Shown in pieces: positions 34,051-42,737 of a DNA stretch of 64,000 nt. Numbering within the stretch: the stretch's first letter is position 1; every line of letters begins with the position of its first letter. Made by a program: the position numbers and the translations under genes. Source of the DNA: Bin94 sp965211645 (GTDB lineage: Bacteria > Gemmatimonadota > Gemmatimonadetes > Longimicrobiales > Gaopeijiaceae); the NCBI GenBank assembly GCA_965211645.1, contig OZ242947.1, positions 2,728,001 to 2,792,000 of the forward strand, written 5' to 3'. Below the pieces are notes generated by a model. The model saw only the letters and a program-made list of their open reading frames with translations. It did no database searches and had not been told where the DNA came from.

Positions 34051-36198
34051 GTGGCCCAGTCGTTCGCCGGCATCCGGTGGATCGCCGTGTGCGCGTTGCT
34101 TCTGGCCGCATGCGGGGATGGCGACGCCCCGATCATCGACGTCGAGACCAGCCCGCTCTCCCTCGAGGGTACCAGCCCCGTTGAATGGACCGGCCACGAG
34201 CGCTCGTCGTACTTCGTGACCGCATCGGACGGCGTGCGGCTGGCCGTCGACGTGGTCCTGCCTGCCGGCTACACTGGCGCCGGCGAAGCTGCGACGGCAT
34301 TCCCCGTCATCTTCCGCTACACACCCTACCACCGGACCTCGATCGACCCCGAGACGGGCGAGGTCGGCGTGGCGCCGTACGAGTTCTTCCTTTCGCGCGG
34401 ATACGCCTACGTGGCGGCAGACATGCGGGGCAGCGGCGCGTCCTTCGGGTGGAACGACGTGATGGCTCCGATGATCGTCGAGGATGCAGGCGTGATCGTC
34501 GACTGGATCGCCGCGCAGCCGTGGAGCGACGGGAACGTTGGCATGTTCGGCGGCTCGTACGAGGGCTGGTCGCAGTTCGCCACGGCGGCGGCGAAGCCCG
34601 GGGCGCTCAAGGCGATCATCCCCATCCACACTGGCTGGGACGGCACGCTGGGGAAGCCCGGCGGCATCTTCAGCTACGCCTTCCTCGAGATGTGGACGGC
34701 GATGACCGACTTCATCAACCACAACAACGTCTTCCCGACCTTTCCGATCCCGCCCGTAACTCCGGTGCTCGACGAGGACGGCGACGGCGAGCTGCTCGAC
34801 GAGATCCCGGTCGACGCGGACGGCGACACCTGGTTCACCGACGACTACCCCTGGCCCGTCGATCCGGCGAATCCCCCGCAATACCCCGATGGCGCCGCGC
34901 GCACCGAGCACGCGTACTTCAACGCGACCATGGAGCACATCGCGCACCCGGACGGGGCGCCTGGCAACTACGACGCGGTGACCACCGTCCGCTCGATGCG
35001 CTTCTTCGACACCCCGCGCGCCTCCGACGGGCTCACCGCGCCGGGCATCAACTGGGCGCTGGTGCCCGACATCATGGAATCGGGGGTGGCGATCTACCAC
35101 TACGCGGGCTGGTGGGACGCCTTCACGCGGAGTTCGTTCGAAGTCTTCGCGACGCTACAGGAGACGAACCCCTCGCGGATCGCGGCCTGGCCGATGTACC
35201 ACCAGGGCGTCTCACCCGCGGCGTCGACGGCGATCGGGGCCGACCCGGAGCGCGAGAACATCTACACGCAGGCTTCGCTGGGCGAGGCGCTGCGCTGGTA
35301 TGACCGCTGGTTGAAGGGGATCAGGAATGGCATCGACCACGAGCCCCCGGTGTACATCTTCGTTCAGAACGAGGGGTGGCGGGAGGAAGGATCCTGGCCG
35401 CTGGAGCGGGAGGTGACCACGCGGTTCTTCCTCGCCGGCGACGGGGCGCTCGCACGACACCCCGGCGATCCCGGCAGCGACGACTACACCGCCGATTTCA
35501 CCCACGACGCTGCTTTCGGTCCGCCGCTCGACGCCTCGCAGATCACGGTCGCGAACGAGATGAAGGGGAAGCCGCCCTTCAACGCGCCGTCGTTCGGCCA
35601 CTCCCGCCAGCAGATGTTCGGGGTGCCCGCCGACCCTCCCTACCGCACCGACAAGGCCGGGCAGGTCCTCACCTACACCAGCGCGCCGCTGGAGGCGGAC
35701 ACGGAGGTGACCGGCCATCCCGTCGTGAGCGTATCGGTCTCGTCCACCGCCGACTACGGCGACCTCTACTTCTACCTCGAAGACGTCGATCCCGAGGGGA
35801 GTGCGATCCTGGTCACCGAGTACCAGCACCGCGCCGGCTTCGACCGCCTCGTGGACAACGACCTCATGATTCCGGAAAACCCCGGAATCGACGTGAAGCC
35901 CGATCTTCCCTGGGCCGGCTTCCGCGAGGCCGACTACACCGACCGGGTCTTCGCCGACAGCGCGGTGGTGCGGGTCACGACATCGCTCTACCCCACCTCG
36001 TGGCTCTTCCGGGCGGGACACAGCGTCCGCCTTTCCATCGCGGCGGCCGACTGGCCCGTATTCGACCTCCACCCCGGGCTGTCGCCGCAGAACCGGCCCG
36101 ACGCGGAAGACAACATCGTGCCGACCATCACCGTGCACCGCGGCGGCGAGGACGGGTCGTACGTGGAACTGCCGGTGATTCCGGGAGGGGACGGATGA
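34051..36198 (+). CDS. CocE/NonD family alpha/beta hydrolase (X-Pro dipeptidyl-peptidase-like lipoprotein)
   Basis: A 715-residue exported hydrolase. The frame is open from 33907, but the operator lies inside that extension. GTG 34051 gives a compact signal with lipobox L-A-A-C, so it is preferred. The N-terminal alpha/beta domain shows YFVTASDGVRLAVDVVLP, ADMRGSGAS and the nucleophile elbow FGGSYEGWS (Ser). The C-terminal jelly-roll domain is seen from about VTGHPVVSVSVSS, ending in the HPGLSPQNRPDAEDN region. CocE/XPP relatives cleave esters or X-Pro peptides. The substrate here is unknown; secretion and the neighbouring peptidases favour peptides. The stop overlaps the start of the next gene (ATGA). 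Confidence 0.8.
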   Translation: MAQSFAGIRWIAVCALLLAACGDGDAPIIDVETSPLSLEGTSPVEWTGHERSSYFVTASDGVRLAVDVVLPAGYTGAGEAATAFPVIFRYTPYHRTSIDPETGEVGVAPYEFFLSRGYAYVAADMRGSGASFGWNDVMAPMIVEDAGVIVDWIAAQPWSDGNVGMFGGSYEGWSQFATAAAKPGALKAIIPIHTGWDGTLGKPGGIFSYAFLEMWTAMTDFINHNNVFPTFPIPPVTPVLDEDGDGELLDEIPVDADGDTWFTDDYPWPVDPANPPQYPDGAARTEHAYFNATMEHIAHPDGAPGNYDAVTTVRSMRFFDTPRASDGLTAPGINWALVPDIMESGVAIYHYAGWWDAFTRSSFEVFATLQETNPSRIAAWPMYHQGVSPAASTAIGADPERENIYTQASLGEALRWYDRWLKGIRNGIDHEPPVYIFVQNEGWREEGSWPLEREVTTRFFLAGDGALARHPGDPGSDDYTADFTHDAAFGPPLDASQITVANEMKGKPPFNAPSFGHSRQQMFGVPADPPYRTDKAGQVLTYTSAPLEADTEVTGHPVVSVSVSSTADYGDLYFYLEDVDPEGSAILVTEYQHRAGFDRLVDNDLMIPENPGIDVKPDLPWAGFREADYTDRVFADSAVVRVTTSLYPTSWLFRAGHSVRLSIAAADWPVFDLHPGLSPQNRPDAEDNIVPTITVHRGGEDGSYVELPVIPGGDG

Positions 36199-36815
36199 CG
36201 CGCCCGGGGGTTGGGTACCCGCTGATCCTCGCGGCCGCGCTGGTCGTTGCGGCTCCGTGCGCAGCCGCGGCACAGTCGGCGTTCGGAGTCATCGCCGGGC
36301 TCAACCGGGCAAACTTCACAGGCGGCGGCGCGGTCGACGTCAGCCCCCGGACGAGCGCGATGATCGGCCTCGTCGGCGGTATCCCGGTCGGGCCGAGCTT
36401 CTCGATCCGGCCCGAACTCCACTTTTCTTCCAAGGGCTCCGAGGTGCTGACCGAGGCGGGGAATCCGGCGGACGGGGCGAGCAAGACCTTCGGGGTGTCA
36501 TACATCCAGATGCCGGTGCTCGTCCAGTTGAGCACGGCCCCGGGCGGGGCGGGTCGTATGCGGCTGTTCGGCGGACTTTCCGCCGGGGTCCTGCTCGGCT
36601 GCAATCTGGGCAGCCTGGAATGCGACGATGTCGTGGGAATCGACCAGCGGGGCGTGGATGTCGGCGTGGTTGCGGGCGGCGAGATCGAGCTGGGGCGAAT
36701 CGGGGTTGGCGCCCGCTACGAGGTCGGTGTCCGCGCGGTCGACGCGCCGGCTCCCGGGAACGAGATCTACAACGGCGTGGCGTCGCTCACCGCCAGGTAC
36801 ATGCTGCGGCGCTGA
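36195..36815 (+). CDS. Small outer-membrane beta-barrel protein
   Basis: A 206-residue protein with a signal peptide (LILAAALVVAAPCAAAAQ, cleavage near residue 27) and amphipathic strands typical of eight-stranded PorT/OmpX-like barrels (AFGVIAGLNRANFTGG, SFSIRPELHFSSKGSEV, ending in ASLTARYMLRR). Two cysteines (CNLGSLEC) may form a loop disulfide. Its start overlaps the hydrolase stop, so translation is coupled. It is a paralogue of the protein at 37632. Confidence 0.7.
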   Translation: MTRPGVGYPLILAAALVVAAPCAAAAQSAFGVIAGLNRANFTGGGAVDVSPRTSAMIGLVGGIPVGPSFSIRPELHFSSKGSEVLTEAGNPADGASKTFGVSYIQMPVLVQLSTAPGGAGRMRLFGGLSAGVLLGCNLGSLECDDVVGIDQRGVDVGVVAGGEIELGRIGVGARYEVGVRAVDAPAPGNEIYNGVASLTARYMLRR

Positions 36816-36818
36816 TCC

Positions 36819-37535
36819 TCAGTCGGCGTAGTCCTGGCCCTGGTGGTCCAGCACGGCCTTCATGCCTTCCAGATACCCGCGCTCGCCGAAACCGTCCGGC
36901 GCCGTCGCGGCCACGGCCTCGGCGACCTCCACCGGCACCCGGCGCATCCGGCCTCCGCCGGCCCGCACCATCCACTCCGTCATGCAGGCGCGCTCCAGCG
37001 AGACGAGGTGCAGCATGGCCACCTCGATGGACGCCGCAACCACCAGCGCACCGTGATTGGCCATGATCAGCGTGCTCCCGTCGCCCAGGGCCTCGGCCAT
37101 CCGCTCGCCCTCTTCGTCTTCGGTCACGATGCCTTCGTAGTCGAAGTAGGCCACGTTGCCGTGAAAGACCCCGGCCAGCTGTCCGCCGCGGGTGTCGAGC
37201 CGCCACCCCTCGGTCGAAGCGAGCGCGGTGAGGTACGGCGAGTGCACGTGAAGGGCGCAGCCGATGTCGGGGCGCGCGCGGTACAGCGGGGCGTGTATGG
37301 CCCAGGCGCTGATGTTGGGGATGCCGGTCCCTTCGACGACGTTGCCCTCGGTGTCCGTCATGAGCAGACTGGATGCCGTGACGCGGGAGAAGTGCGTCTG
37401 GCCGGGGGACAGCAGCAGGTTTCCGGGGTGCTCGGGGACGGCGGCACTGAAGTGGTTCCAGGTCCCCTCGTGCAGTCCTTCGAGCACCGTGATCCGATGA
37501 ACCGCGGCGAGATCGATTCGCGTTTGCAGCAGCAT
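36819..37535 (-). CDS. Class II aldolase/adducin family protein
   Basis: A 238-residue protein of the zinc-dependent class II aldolase family (fuculose- or ribulose-phosphate aldolase relatives). Metal-binding features are ALHVHSPYLTA (HxH) and MANHGALV. The N-terminal WNHFSAAVPEHPGNLLLSP matches the family's N-S-R-P-type start (W-N-H-x-S). ATG 37535 is taken because homology starts there; the open frame reaches 37667. The sugar or alcohol substrate cannot be assigned. It is convergent with the first barrel gene (3-bp gap) and divergent from the second. Confidence 0.75.
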   Translation of the reverse strand: MLLQTRIDLAAVHRITVLEGLHEGTWNHFSAAVPEHPGNLLLSPGQTHFSRVTASSLLMTDTEGNVVEGTGIPNISAWAIHAPLYRARPDIGCALHVHSPYLTALASTEGWRLDTRGGQLAGVFHGNVAYFDYEGIVTEDEEGERMAEALGDGSTLIMANHGALVVAASIEVAMLHLVSLERACMTEWMVRAGGGRMRRVPVEVAEAVAATAPDGFGERGYLEGMKAVLDHQGQDYAD

Positions 37536-37631
37536 GACGGGAGAATGCCGGCCGCCTGGTCCCCCGCGCAAGCGTCTTTTCGACAGGATTGTCCGAACGG
37601 CTACATTTGGTGACACCCACCTGGAGATGAG

Positions 37632-38354
37632 ATGGCGACAGCAGTTCGTGGCGAACCCTTGCGGCACACCGTCAGCGGTGATGGCGGCAGCCGGGTGCGC
37701 ACGAACCGTCGTCGGGGCACCCGGCGGCAGCTCCTCCGCGGGATTCTGACCGGCACGATCCTGGTGGCGGCCCCCTTTTCAGCCGCTTCGGCCCAGCCGG
37801 CCGTCGGCGTGTTGACCGGCTTCAGCCGGGCCAGCTTCACCGGCGGAGGCTCTCGGGATGCCGTCGCGCGCACGACCTTCCTCGTCGGCGGCGTCGGCGA
37901 AATCGCATTCGGCGAGATGTTCTCCCTGAGGTCCGAACTGTACTTCTCCGAAAAGGGGGCCCGGGTCGAAACGCTGCTGGGCGACCCGCGCACCGGTCCC
38001 ACCAAGCTTTTCCGGGTTCCCTATGTCCAGCTACCCCTGCTGGCGCAACTGCGAACCTCGCTGGGCGGGCACCTGCGGCCCCACCTGTTCGGCGGCATGT
38101 CGGTCGGAGCCCTGCTGGGCTGCGAACTGGGGGACGAGGGGTGCGATGAGATCGAGGAGATCGGCTACCGGTCGGTAGACCTCGGGGTGATGGTCGGGGG
38201 TGAACTCGAATGGAGCGGTGTCGCGGTCGGGGTGCGCTACGAAGCCGGGATTCGCGCGGTCGAGGCGTCGGTGCTCGGTAACGAGCTGTACAACGGCGTC
38301 CTGTCCTTCACGGCCAGGTACATCTTCAGGCGAGGGCCGGCTGAGGACGGGTAG
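37632..38354 (+). CDS. Small outer-membrane beta-barrel protein, paralogue
   Basis: A 240-residue protein with a twin-arginine-rich n-region, a signal (ILTGTILVAAPFSAASAQ) and the same barrel pattern as the 36195 protein (VGVLTGFSRASFTGGG, SLRSELYFSEKGARV, SFTARYIFRR). It also has the cysteine pair (CELGDEGC). The ribosome-binding site is GGAGATGAG. Probably a surface barrel with no known ligand. It is convergent with modC (10-bp gap). Confidence 0.7.
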   Translation: MATAVRGEPLRHTVSGDGGSRVRTNRRRGTRRQLLRGILTGTILVAAPFSAASAQPAVGVLTGFSRASFTGGGSRDAVARTTFLVGGVGEIAFGEMFSLRSELYFSEKGARVETLLGDPRTGPTKLFRVPYVQLPLLAQLRTSLGGHLRPHLFGGMSVGALLGCELGDEGCDEIEEIGYRSVDLGVMVGGELEWSGVAVGVRYEAGIRAVEASVLGNELYNGVLSFTARYIFRRGPAEDG

Positions 38355-38364
38355 GGCGCGACCG

Positions 38365-39090
38365 TTACGCCGCCCCGAAGAACTCCGCGACGAACTCCGT
38401 CTCGGGCCGGGCAGCCAACGCCGCCGCCGGCCCGCTCTCCACCACCGTGCCGCCCTCGAGGGCAACCACCACCGGCGATCCGAGCGCGTGCACGTCCCGC
38501 ACGTCGTGCGTGACCACGATCGCGGGCCCCGCGCGCCGGTCGAGGCGGAGAGCCAGCCAGGCGCGAAGACCGCGCCGCGCGGCTACGTCCATCGCCGCCA
38601 GCGGCTCGTCCAGTAGGAGCATCTCGGGCGCGGGGAGAAGCGCGCGCGCCAGGGCGACACGCTGTTTTTCGCCGCCTGACAGCGTCACCGGATAGCGCCG
38701 GGCCAGGTCGCCGCACTGCATCTCGGCGAGGATCTCCGCGGCGGTGCTCCGGCGCTCCGTTCCGTTCACGCGCCGGGATCCCCCGGCGAGCCCGAAGGCC
38801 ACGTTGTCGAGCACGGAGAGGTGAGGGAAGAGCCCGTAGCCCTGAGGCACGTAGCCAACGCGGCGCTCTTCGGGGGCCAGACTGATCCCCGCTGCGGAGT
38901 CGAAGAGCGTCCGGTCCCCGAGGCGAATGCGGCCCGCCCGGGGACGGTACGCCCCCGCGATGACGCGCAGCAGGGTCGTCTTGCCGGACCCGTTGGGGCC
39001 GATGACCACCACCGGCGCGCGGCCGCCCTCGATGCACGCGTCAAGGTGGAAGCTGCCCGCGCGCACCTCGACATCCACGCTCCAGTGCAT
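38365..39090 (-). CDS. modC: Molybdate ABC transporter ATP-binding protein
   Basis: A 241-residue ABC ATPase with Walker A GPNGSGKTT (about residue 31), Q-loop YVPQGYGLFPHL, signature LSGGEKQRVALARAL, Walker B LLLDEPLAAMD and H-loop VTHD. It energises molybdate uptake together with the permease encoded just upstream (3-bp gap). The C-terminal regulatory MopI-like extension of longer ModC proteins is missing. Assignment to molybdate rests on the neighbouring ModA and ModB. Confidence 0.85.
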   Translation of the reverse strand: MHWSVDVEVRAGSFHLDACIEGGRAPVVVIGPNGSGKTTLLRVIAGAYRPRAGRIRLGDRTLFDSAAGISLAPEERRVGYVPQGYGLFPHLSVLDNVAFGLAGGSRRVNGTERRSTAAEILAEMQCGDLARRYPVTLSGGEKQRVALARALLPAPEMLLLDEPLAAMDVAARRGLRAWLALRLDRRAGPAIVVTHDVRDVHALGSPVVVALEGGTVVESGPAAALAARPETEFVAEFFGAA

Positions 39091-39093
39091 GGC

Positions 39094-39963
39094 TCAGGAG
39101 CCCGCGAAGCCCTGCAGCGGGGGCCGCCCGCCGCCACGCCCTGCACCGAAGCGGCGCGCAATCAGGGCCGGAACGGCGCGCAGGGGCACCAGCAGCAGCG
39201 CGCTTGCCGCGACGAGGACCAGGGCCAGCGCCACCGCAACCCGGGCGTCGGACTCGAGGGCGGTGTAGATCGCGAGCGGCATCGTCTGGGTGGAGCCCGT
39301 GAAGTTGCCGGCGAAGAGGAGGGTGGCGCCGAACTCTCCCAGCGCCCGGGCCCAGGCAAGGGCGGCGCCAGCGACCATGCCGGGCAGCGCGAGCGGGACC
39401 GCGACCCGGAAGAAAACGCTCGCCGGGGAATGGCCCAGGGTGCGCGCGACGATCAGGAGGTCCTCGTCGACGCGCCGGAAGGCCGCGGCGGCCGCCTGGA
39501 TGAAGAAGGGGGCCGAGACCACGACCTGGGCCGCGACCACGGCGGTCGTGGTGAAGGGGATCCGGAGTCCCAGCACGGAGAGGGCGGGGCCGAAGAGGCC
39601 GTTGCGGCCGAACGCTTCCAGCAGCGCGATGCCCATCACCGCGGGCGGCACCACGATGGGGAGGTCGACCAGGGTCTCGACGACGCGGGAGACCCGCCCC
39701 GCGCGGGACGCCATCCACCAGGCCAGAGGCGTGCCGGCTGCGATCATGACGGCCAGGCTGACGAGCGTGGTGCGGGCGCTCAGCCAGAGGGCGGGGGCGA
39801 AGAGGGGGTGGCGGGCGCCCGCGGCGAGGTCGCCGGGCGAGGAGGCTCCCGCCAGCGCGATCAGGGGCACCGCGAGGAGGCCCAGCATGGGGATGGCGGC
39901 CAGGAAGGGGGCGCGCTCCGCGAGAGAACGGCGGTGCTTCACCGCCCTGCCGGCGTCTTCCAC
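39094..39963 (-). CDS. modB: Molybdate ABC transporter permease
   Basis: A 289-residue inner-membrane protein with about six transmembrane helices and the binding-protein-dependent permease (EAA) loop ARTLGHSPASVFFRVAVPLALPGMVAGA. ALGEFGATLLFAGN is typical for ModB/CysT-type permeases, and TMPLAIYTALE is typical for ModB. It lies between modA (7-bp gap) and modC (3-bp gap) in one operon. Confidence 0.85.
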   Translation of the reverse strand: MEDAGRAVKHRRSLAERAPFLAAIPMLGLLAVPLIALAGASSPGDLAAGARHPLFAPALWLSARTTLVSLAVMIAAGTPLAWWMASRAGRVSRVVETLVDLPIVVPPAVMGIALLEAFGRNGLFGPALSVLGLRIPFTTTAVVAAQVVVSAPFFIQAAAAAFRRVDEDLLIVARTLGHSPASVFFRVAVPLALPGMVAGAALAWARALGEFGATLLFAGNFTGSTQTMPLAIYTALESDARVAVALALVLVAASALLLVPLRAVPALIARRFGAGRGGGRPPLQGFAGS

Positions 39964-39970
39964 GGAACAG

Positions 39971-40795
39971 CTACTGCGCCGTGGCGGTCGTTTCCGCGAG
40001 GAAGCCGTGGCGGGATAGGATGCGCCGCCCTTCCGGCGAAGCCGCGAACTCGGCCCACCGCTCCGCTCCGGCGGCGTTCCCCGCGCCTTCCACCATCCCG
40101 ATCAGGTAGCGCGCGCGCACATTGGCCCCGGGCGGCAGCTGCACCGTCCGCACACGCCCGGGCACCGCGTCGGTCCGGTACACGATCGCGGCGTCGGCCT
40201 CGCCCAGCTCCACCTTGGCGCGCACGAGGCGCACGCTGCTCTCCTCGGAGACGACCCGCCCGAGCACGGCCTTCGCGAACGCATCGCCGCCGACCTCCGC
40301 ACCCGCCCGGCGCAGCGCCTCGCGGGCATAGACCCCGACCGGCACGTGCGCCGTCCCGATCACGATGCGCTCGGCCCGCACGAGGTCGGCAAAGGACTCG
40401 ATCCCGGCGGGGTTGGCCGGCGGCACGATCACCACCAGCTCGTTGCGGGCCAGCACCCTCTCCCCGCTCACCAGACCGCCCTGCACCAGCGCCTGCATGT
40501 GCTGGGCGTTGGCCGACGCGAAGACATCGGCCGGGGCGCCCTGCTCGATCTGCAGGCGCAGGATCTGGCTGCCGGCGAAGACGAGGACGACCTCGGTGTC
40601 CGGGTGAGCCCCCTCGAAGGCGCCCGCCATCTCCCGGAACGCGTCGGTGAGCGACGATGCGGCGAAGATGTGCAGGGGTTGCCGTTCGGGCCCGCCGGGA
40701 TGGCAGCCGGCCGCGGCGAGGGCCAGGCACAGCGTAACCACCGCACGAACGGTCGCGAGCGCCGGATGGCCGGCGGGCGTGCCCAGGCGCTTCAC
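39971..40795 (-). CDS. modA: Molybdate-binding lipoprotein
   Basis: A 274-residue periplasmic oxyanion-binding protein: a signal ending in a lipobox-like AAAGC, then LHIFAASSLTDAFREM, FAGSQILRLQIEQGAPADVFASAN, and GVYAREAL and AIVYRTDA segments diagnostic for ModA. GTG 40795 is chosen since it yields the signal; the frame remains open upstream to 41515 inside the regulator gene. It should deliver molybdate (or tungstate) to ModB. The regulator gene ends 41 bp upstream. Confidence 0.85.
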   Translation of the reverse strand: MKRLGTPAGHPALATVRAVVTLCLALAAAGCHPGGPERQPLHIFAASSLTDAFREMAGAFEGAHPDTEVVLVFAGSQILRLQIEQGAPADVFASANAQHMQALVQGGLVSGERVLARNELVVIVPPANPAGIESFADLVRAERIVIGTAHVPVGVYAREALRRAGAEVGGDAFAKAVLGRVVSEESSVRLVRAKVELGEADAAIVYRTDAVPGRVRTVQLPPGANVRARYLIGMVEGAGNAAGAERWAEFAASPEGRRILSRHGFLAETTATAQ

Positions 40796-40836
40796 GGCCG
40801 TGCGGCTCCGCGCCGCAACCGCACGGGCCCGGTTCC

Positions 40837-41946
40837 TCACGCGGCTTCGACGGTTGTCACCTGTCCGCTCATCGAGCCGTCGTAACCCGGCAGATGGCTG
40901 ACTTCGGTGCGGAATGCCGGATCGTCCAGGGCATCGATCAGGCGCGACACGGGCGCCTTCTTCGCGTACTCCTCCGGAACGACGAGGTCGAAGCGCTCCT
41001 CCGTGAGCGGCACGAAGTCGAGCCCTTCGGCGAGCGCCGCGCTCTCGATGGCGACGCCGACATCCGCCGCGCCCCAGCGAATCAGGCGCGCGACCTCGGC
41101 GTGGCCTTCCGCCACGGGACCGCCGGCGGGCAGTCCGCAACCCGCGGCCTCCGTGACCCGGGCAGCCAGGGCCTGCGCGGCGGAGCCTTCCTCGCGCCGC
41201 ACGATCCGCAGATCGGGCGCGCCCAGGCCGTCGGCGCCGCCGATGCCGCGCGGATTGCCGGCCGCCACCACCAGCCCCTGCCGCCACCGGGTCAGGTTGA
41301 CCACGAGCAGGGTCTCGCCCGGCAGCGCCCGGCGGGCCGCGGCGGCGGTCTCGTCCTCTCCGCCGCCCGACGACAGGTGGAGACCGGCGACGTGAACCAG
41401 TCCCGCCGAGAGCATCTTCATCGCCCTGCCGCTGCCGGCGCGAAGCCAGGTCACGCGGGCGTCGTTGAAGCGCCGTCCCACGCGATGCGACACCGCGCCG
41501 AGAAGAGGCGCGCACCCTGCGACGAGCACATTGCGCCTGAGCTGGTTTGCGCCCGCGAGGGGCAGGACCTCGGCCTCCGGTCCCTCACCACCTCCGGTCA
41601 GGATGCCGTCGGCGGCGGTCATGCCGTGCGCGGGAAGGCGGTGCGCCACCCAGCTGTCGTTGACCAGGCCGAGCGCGACCCGCGAACCGGAGGCGAGCGG
41701 GGAAGGAGCGGGAGCGAGGTGGACACGCATCCCCGGATCCGACGCCAGGCTGAACAGGTCCTCCACTCCACAACCGAAAACACGCGCCAGCCGCAGCCCG
41801 AGGCTGGTGGACGGCACCTGCGAGCCGGTCTCGATCGCATGGATCGCCTGCCGTGAAACGCCGATGGCCTCGGCGAGCTTCTGCTGGGAAAGGCCATCCG
41901 CCTTGCGGTACTGCCTGACGCGGTTTTGTAGCCGGTTGTCGGTCAT
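40837..41946 (-). CDS. XRE regulator fused to a periplasmic-binding-protein-like domain
   Basis: A 369-residue one-component regulator. Residues about 5-60 are an XRE helix-turn-helix (RVRQYRKADGLSQQKLAEAIGVSRQAIHAIETG). The rest resembles PBP-like ligand domains, related to molybdate-binding proteins, found fused to HTH domains (AGCAPLLGAVSHRVG, LVVNLTRWRQGLVVAAGNPRGI, VGVAIESAALAEGLDFVPL). It stands directly before modABC and probably senses molybdate or a related oxyanion to control that operon. ATG 41946 has AGGAGA seven bases upstream. The gene's own promoter is completely covered by a composite operator, so autoregulation is likely. The same operator occurs at four other places in this window. 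Confidence 0.8.
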   Translation of the reverse strand: MTDNRLQNRVRQYRKADGLSQQKLAEAIGVSRQAIHAIETGSQVPSTSLGLRLARVFGCGVEDLFSLASDPGMRVHLAPAPSPLASGSRVALGLVNDSWVAHRLPAHGMTAADGILTGGGEGPEAEVLPLAGANQLRRNVLVAGCAPLLGAVSHRVGRRFNDARVTWLRAGSGRAMKMLSAGLVHVAGLHLSSGGGEDETAAAARRALPGETLLVVNLTRWRQGLVVAAGNPRGIGGADGLGAPDLRIVRREEGSAAQALAARVTEAAGCGLPAGGPVAEGHAEVARLIRWGAADVGVAIESAALAEGLDFVPLTEERFDLVVPEEYAKKAPVSRLIDALDDPAFRTEVSHLPGYDGSMSGQVTTVEAA

Positions 41947-41981
41947 GGGTAGGTCTCCTGTCCTGTCGCGTGGGCACAAAG

Positions 41982-42020
41982 TGTAAGGTTTACATTATAC
42001 AATGTAAAGCCTACTTGACA
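41982..42020. promoter_or_regulatory. Composite operator over the XRE regulator promoter
   Basis: TGTAA (41982), N8, TTATA (41995), CAA, TGTAA (42003), N8, TGACA (42016). It also contains a perfect TTTACATT-N4-AATGTAAA palindrome. It covers both promoter boxes of the regulator gene. Confidence 0.6.
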
Positions 42021-42021
42021 A
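41994..42021 (-). promoter_or_regulatory. Promoter of the XRE-modABC operon
   Basis: On the minus strand TTGTCA (42021-42016), 16 bp, TATAAT (41999-41994), 48 bp before the ATG at 41946. The -10 is a perfect consensus. Confidence 0.6.
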
Positions 42022-42047
42022 GATGGCGGAGGAGATTCGTCCCGCCG

Positions 42048-42707
42048 CTACCCGAAGTGGGGCCGGATCGCCTGGGCCAGGGAAACCTCGATGTCCCACA
42101 CCGCCGCGGTCACCGCCTGGCCGATCAGGTCCATCTGGCGGAGGAACTGGATGCGCGGCAGCACCTGCTGCAGTTCGCGGCGCGAGAGCAGCTCCGCAAA
42201 GATCCCGCACGCGTCCGCGAGACAGATGATGACGACATCGCGAGGCGTCGGGATCATGTCGCTGAAGAGCAGCTCCATCAGCCGCAGCTTCACCTCGCGC
42301 TCGGCGGTGCCGTCGTCGAGGACGGGATACCGGCGCGAGCGGAAGACCCACAGGAACCGGTCCTCCTTCCGCTCCAGGATGCCGCGCCCGATGAGGCTGT
42401 CGATGGCGGCCTCGCGGATCTCGCCGGACCGCGCGGCGGCCCGCTCCACCCAGAAACGCGCATTGTGCGTCCCGTCCGCGGCGGCGATCTCGGCCAGCGT
42501 GGGGTCGAGGAGCTCATCCCCCAACGGAGTCGAGTCCACCAGGATCAGCTTCTCGAGATCGGTGTCGATCCGGTCCTCGAAGGCCAGGTCCATCAGCACC
42601 CCGCCGCCCAGCGCGTACCTGAGGGACCAGTCGGGCACCCGCAGGAACCTCTCGCCCTCGTCGTCGAGCAGGAGGAGCATGACCTCTTCGGCAAATCTCA
42701 GCTGCAT
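42048..42707 (-). CDS. GPP34 (Golgi phosphoprotein 3) family protein
   Basis: A 219-residue helical protein with the GPP34 family start (LRFAEEVMLLLLDDEGERFL, then WSLRYALGGGVLMDLAF) and family-like body (GDELLDPTLAEIA, LIGRGILERKED, FLRQMDLIGQAVTAAVW). The eukaryotic members bind phosphatidylinositol 4-phosphate at membranes; the bacterial members have no settled role. It is the last gene of the minus-strand group with the GntR regulator, serine hydrolase and FAD oxidase. Confidence 0.75.
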   Translation of the reverse strand: MQLRFAEEVMLLLLDDEGERFLRVPDWSLRYALGGGVLMDLAFEDRIDTDLEKLILVDSTPLGDELLDPTLAEIAAADGTHNARFWVERAAARSGEIREAAIDSLIGRGILERKEDRFLWVFRSRRYPVLDDGTAEREVKLRLMELLFSDMIPTPRDVVIICLADACGIFAELLSRRELQQVLPRIQFLRQMDLIGQAVTAAVWDIEVSLAQAIRPHFG

Positions 42708-42737
42708 GGTCTCTGTCCGGTTTTCAAGGGATGGATC

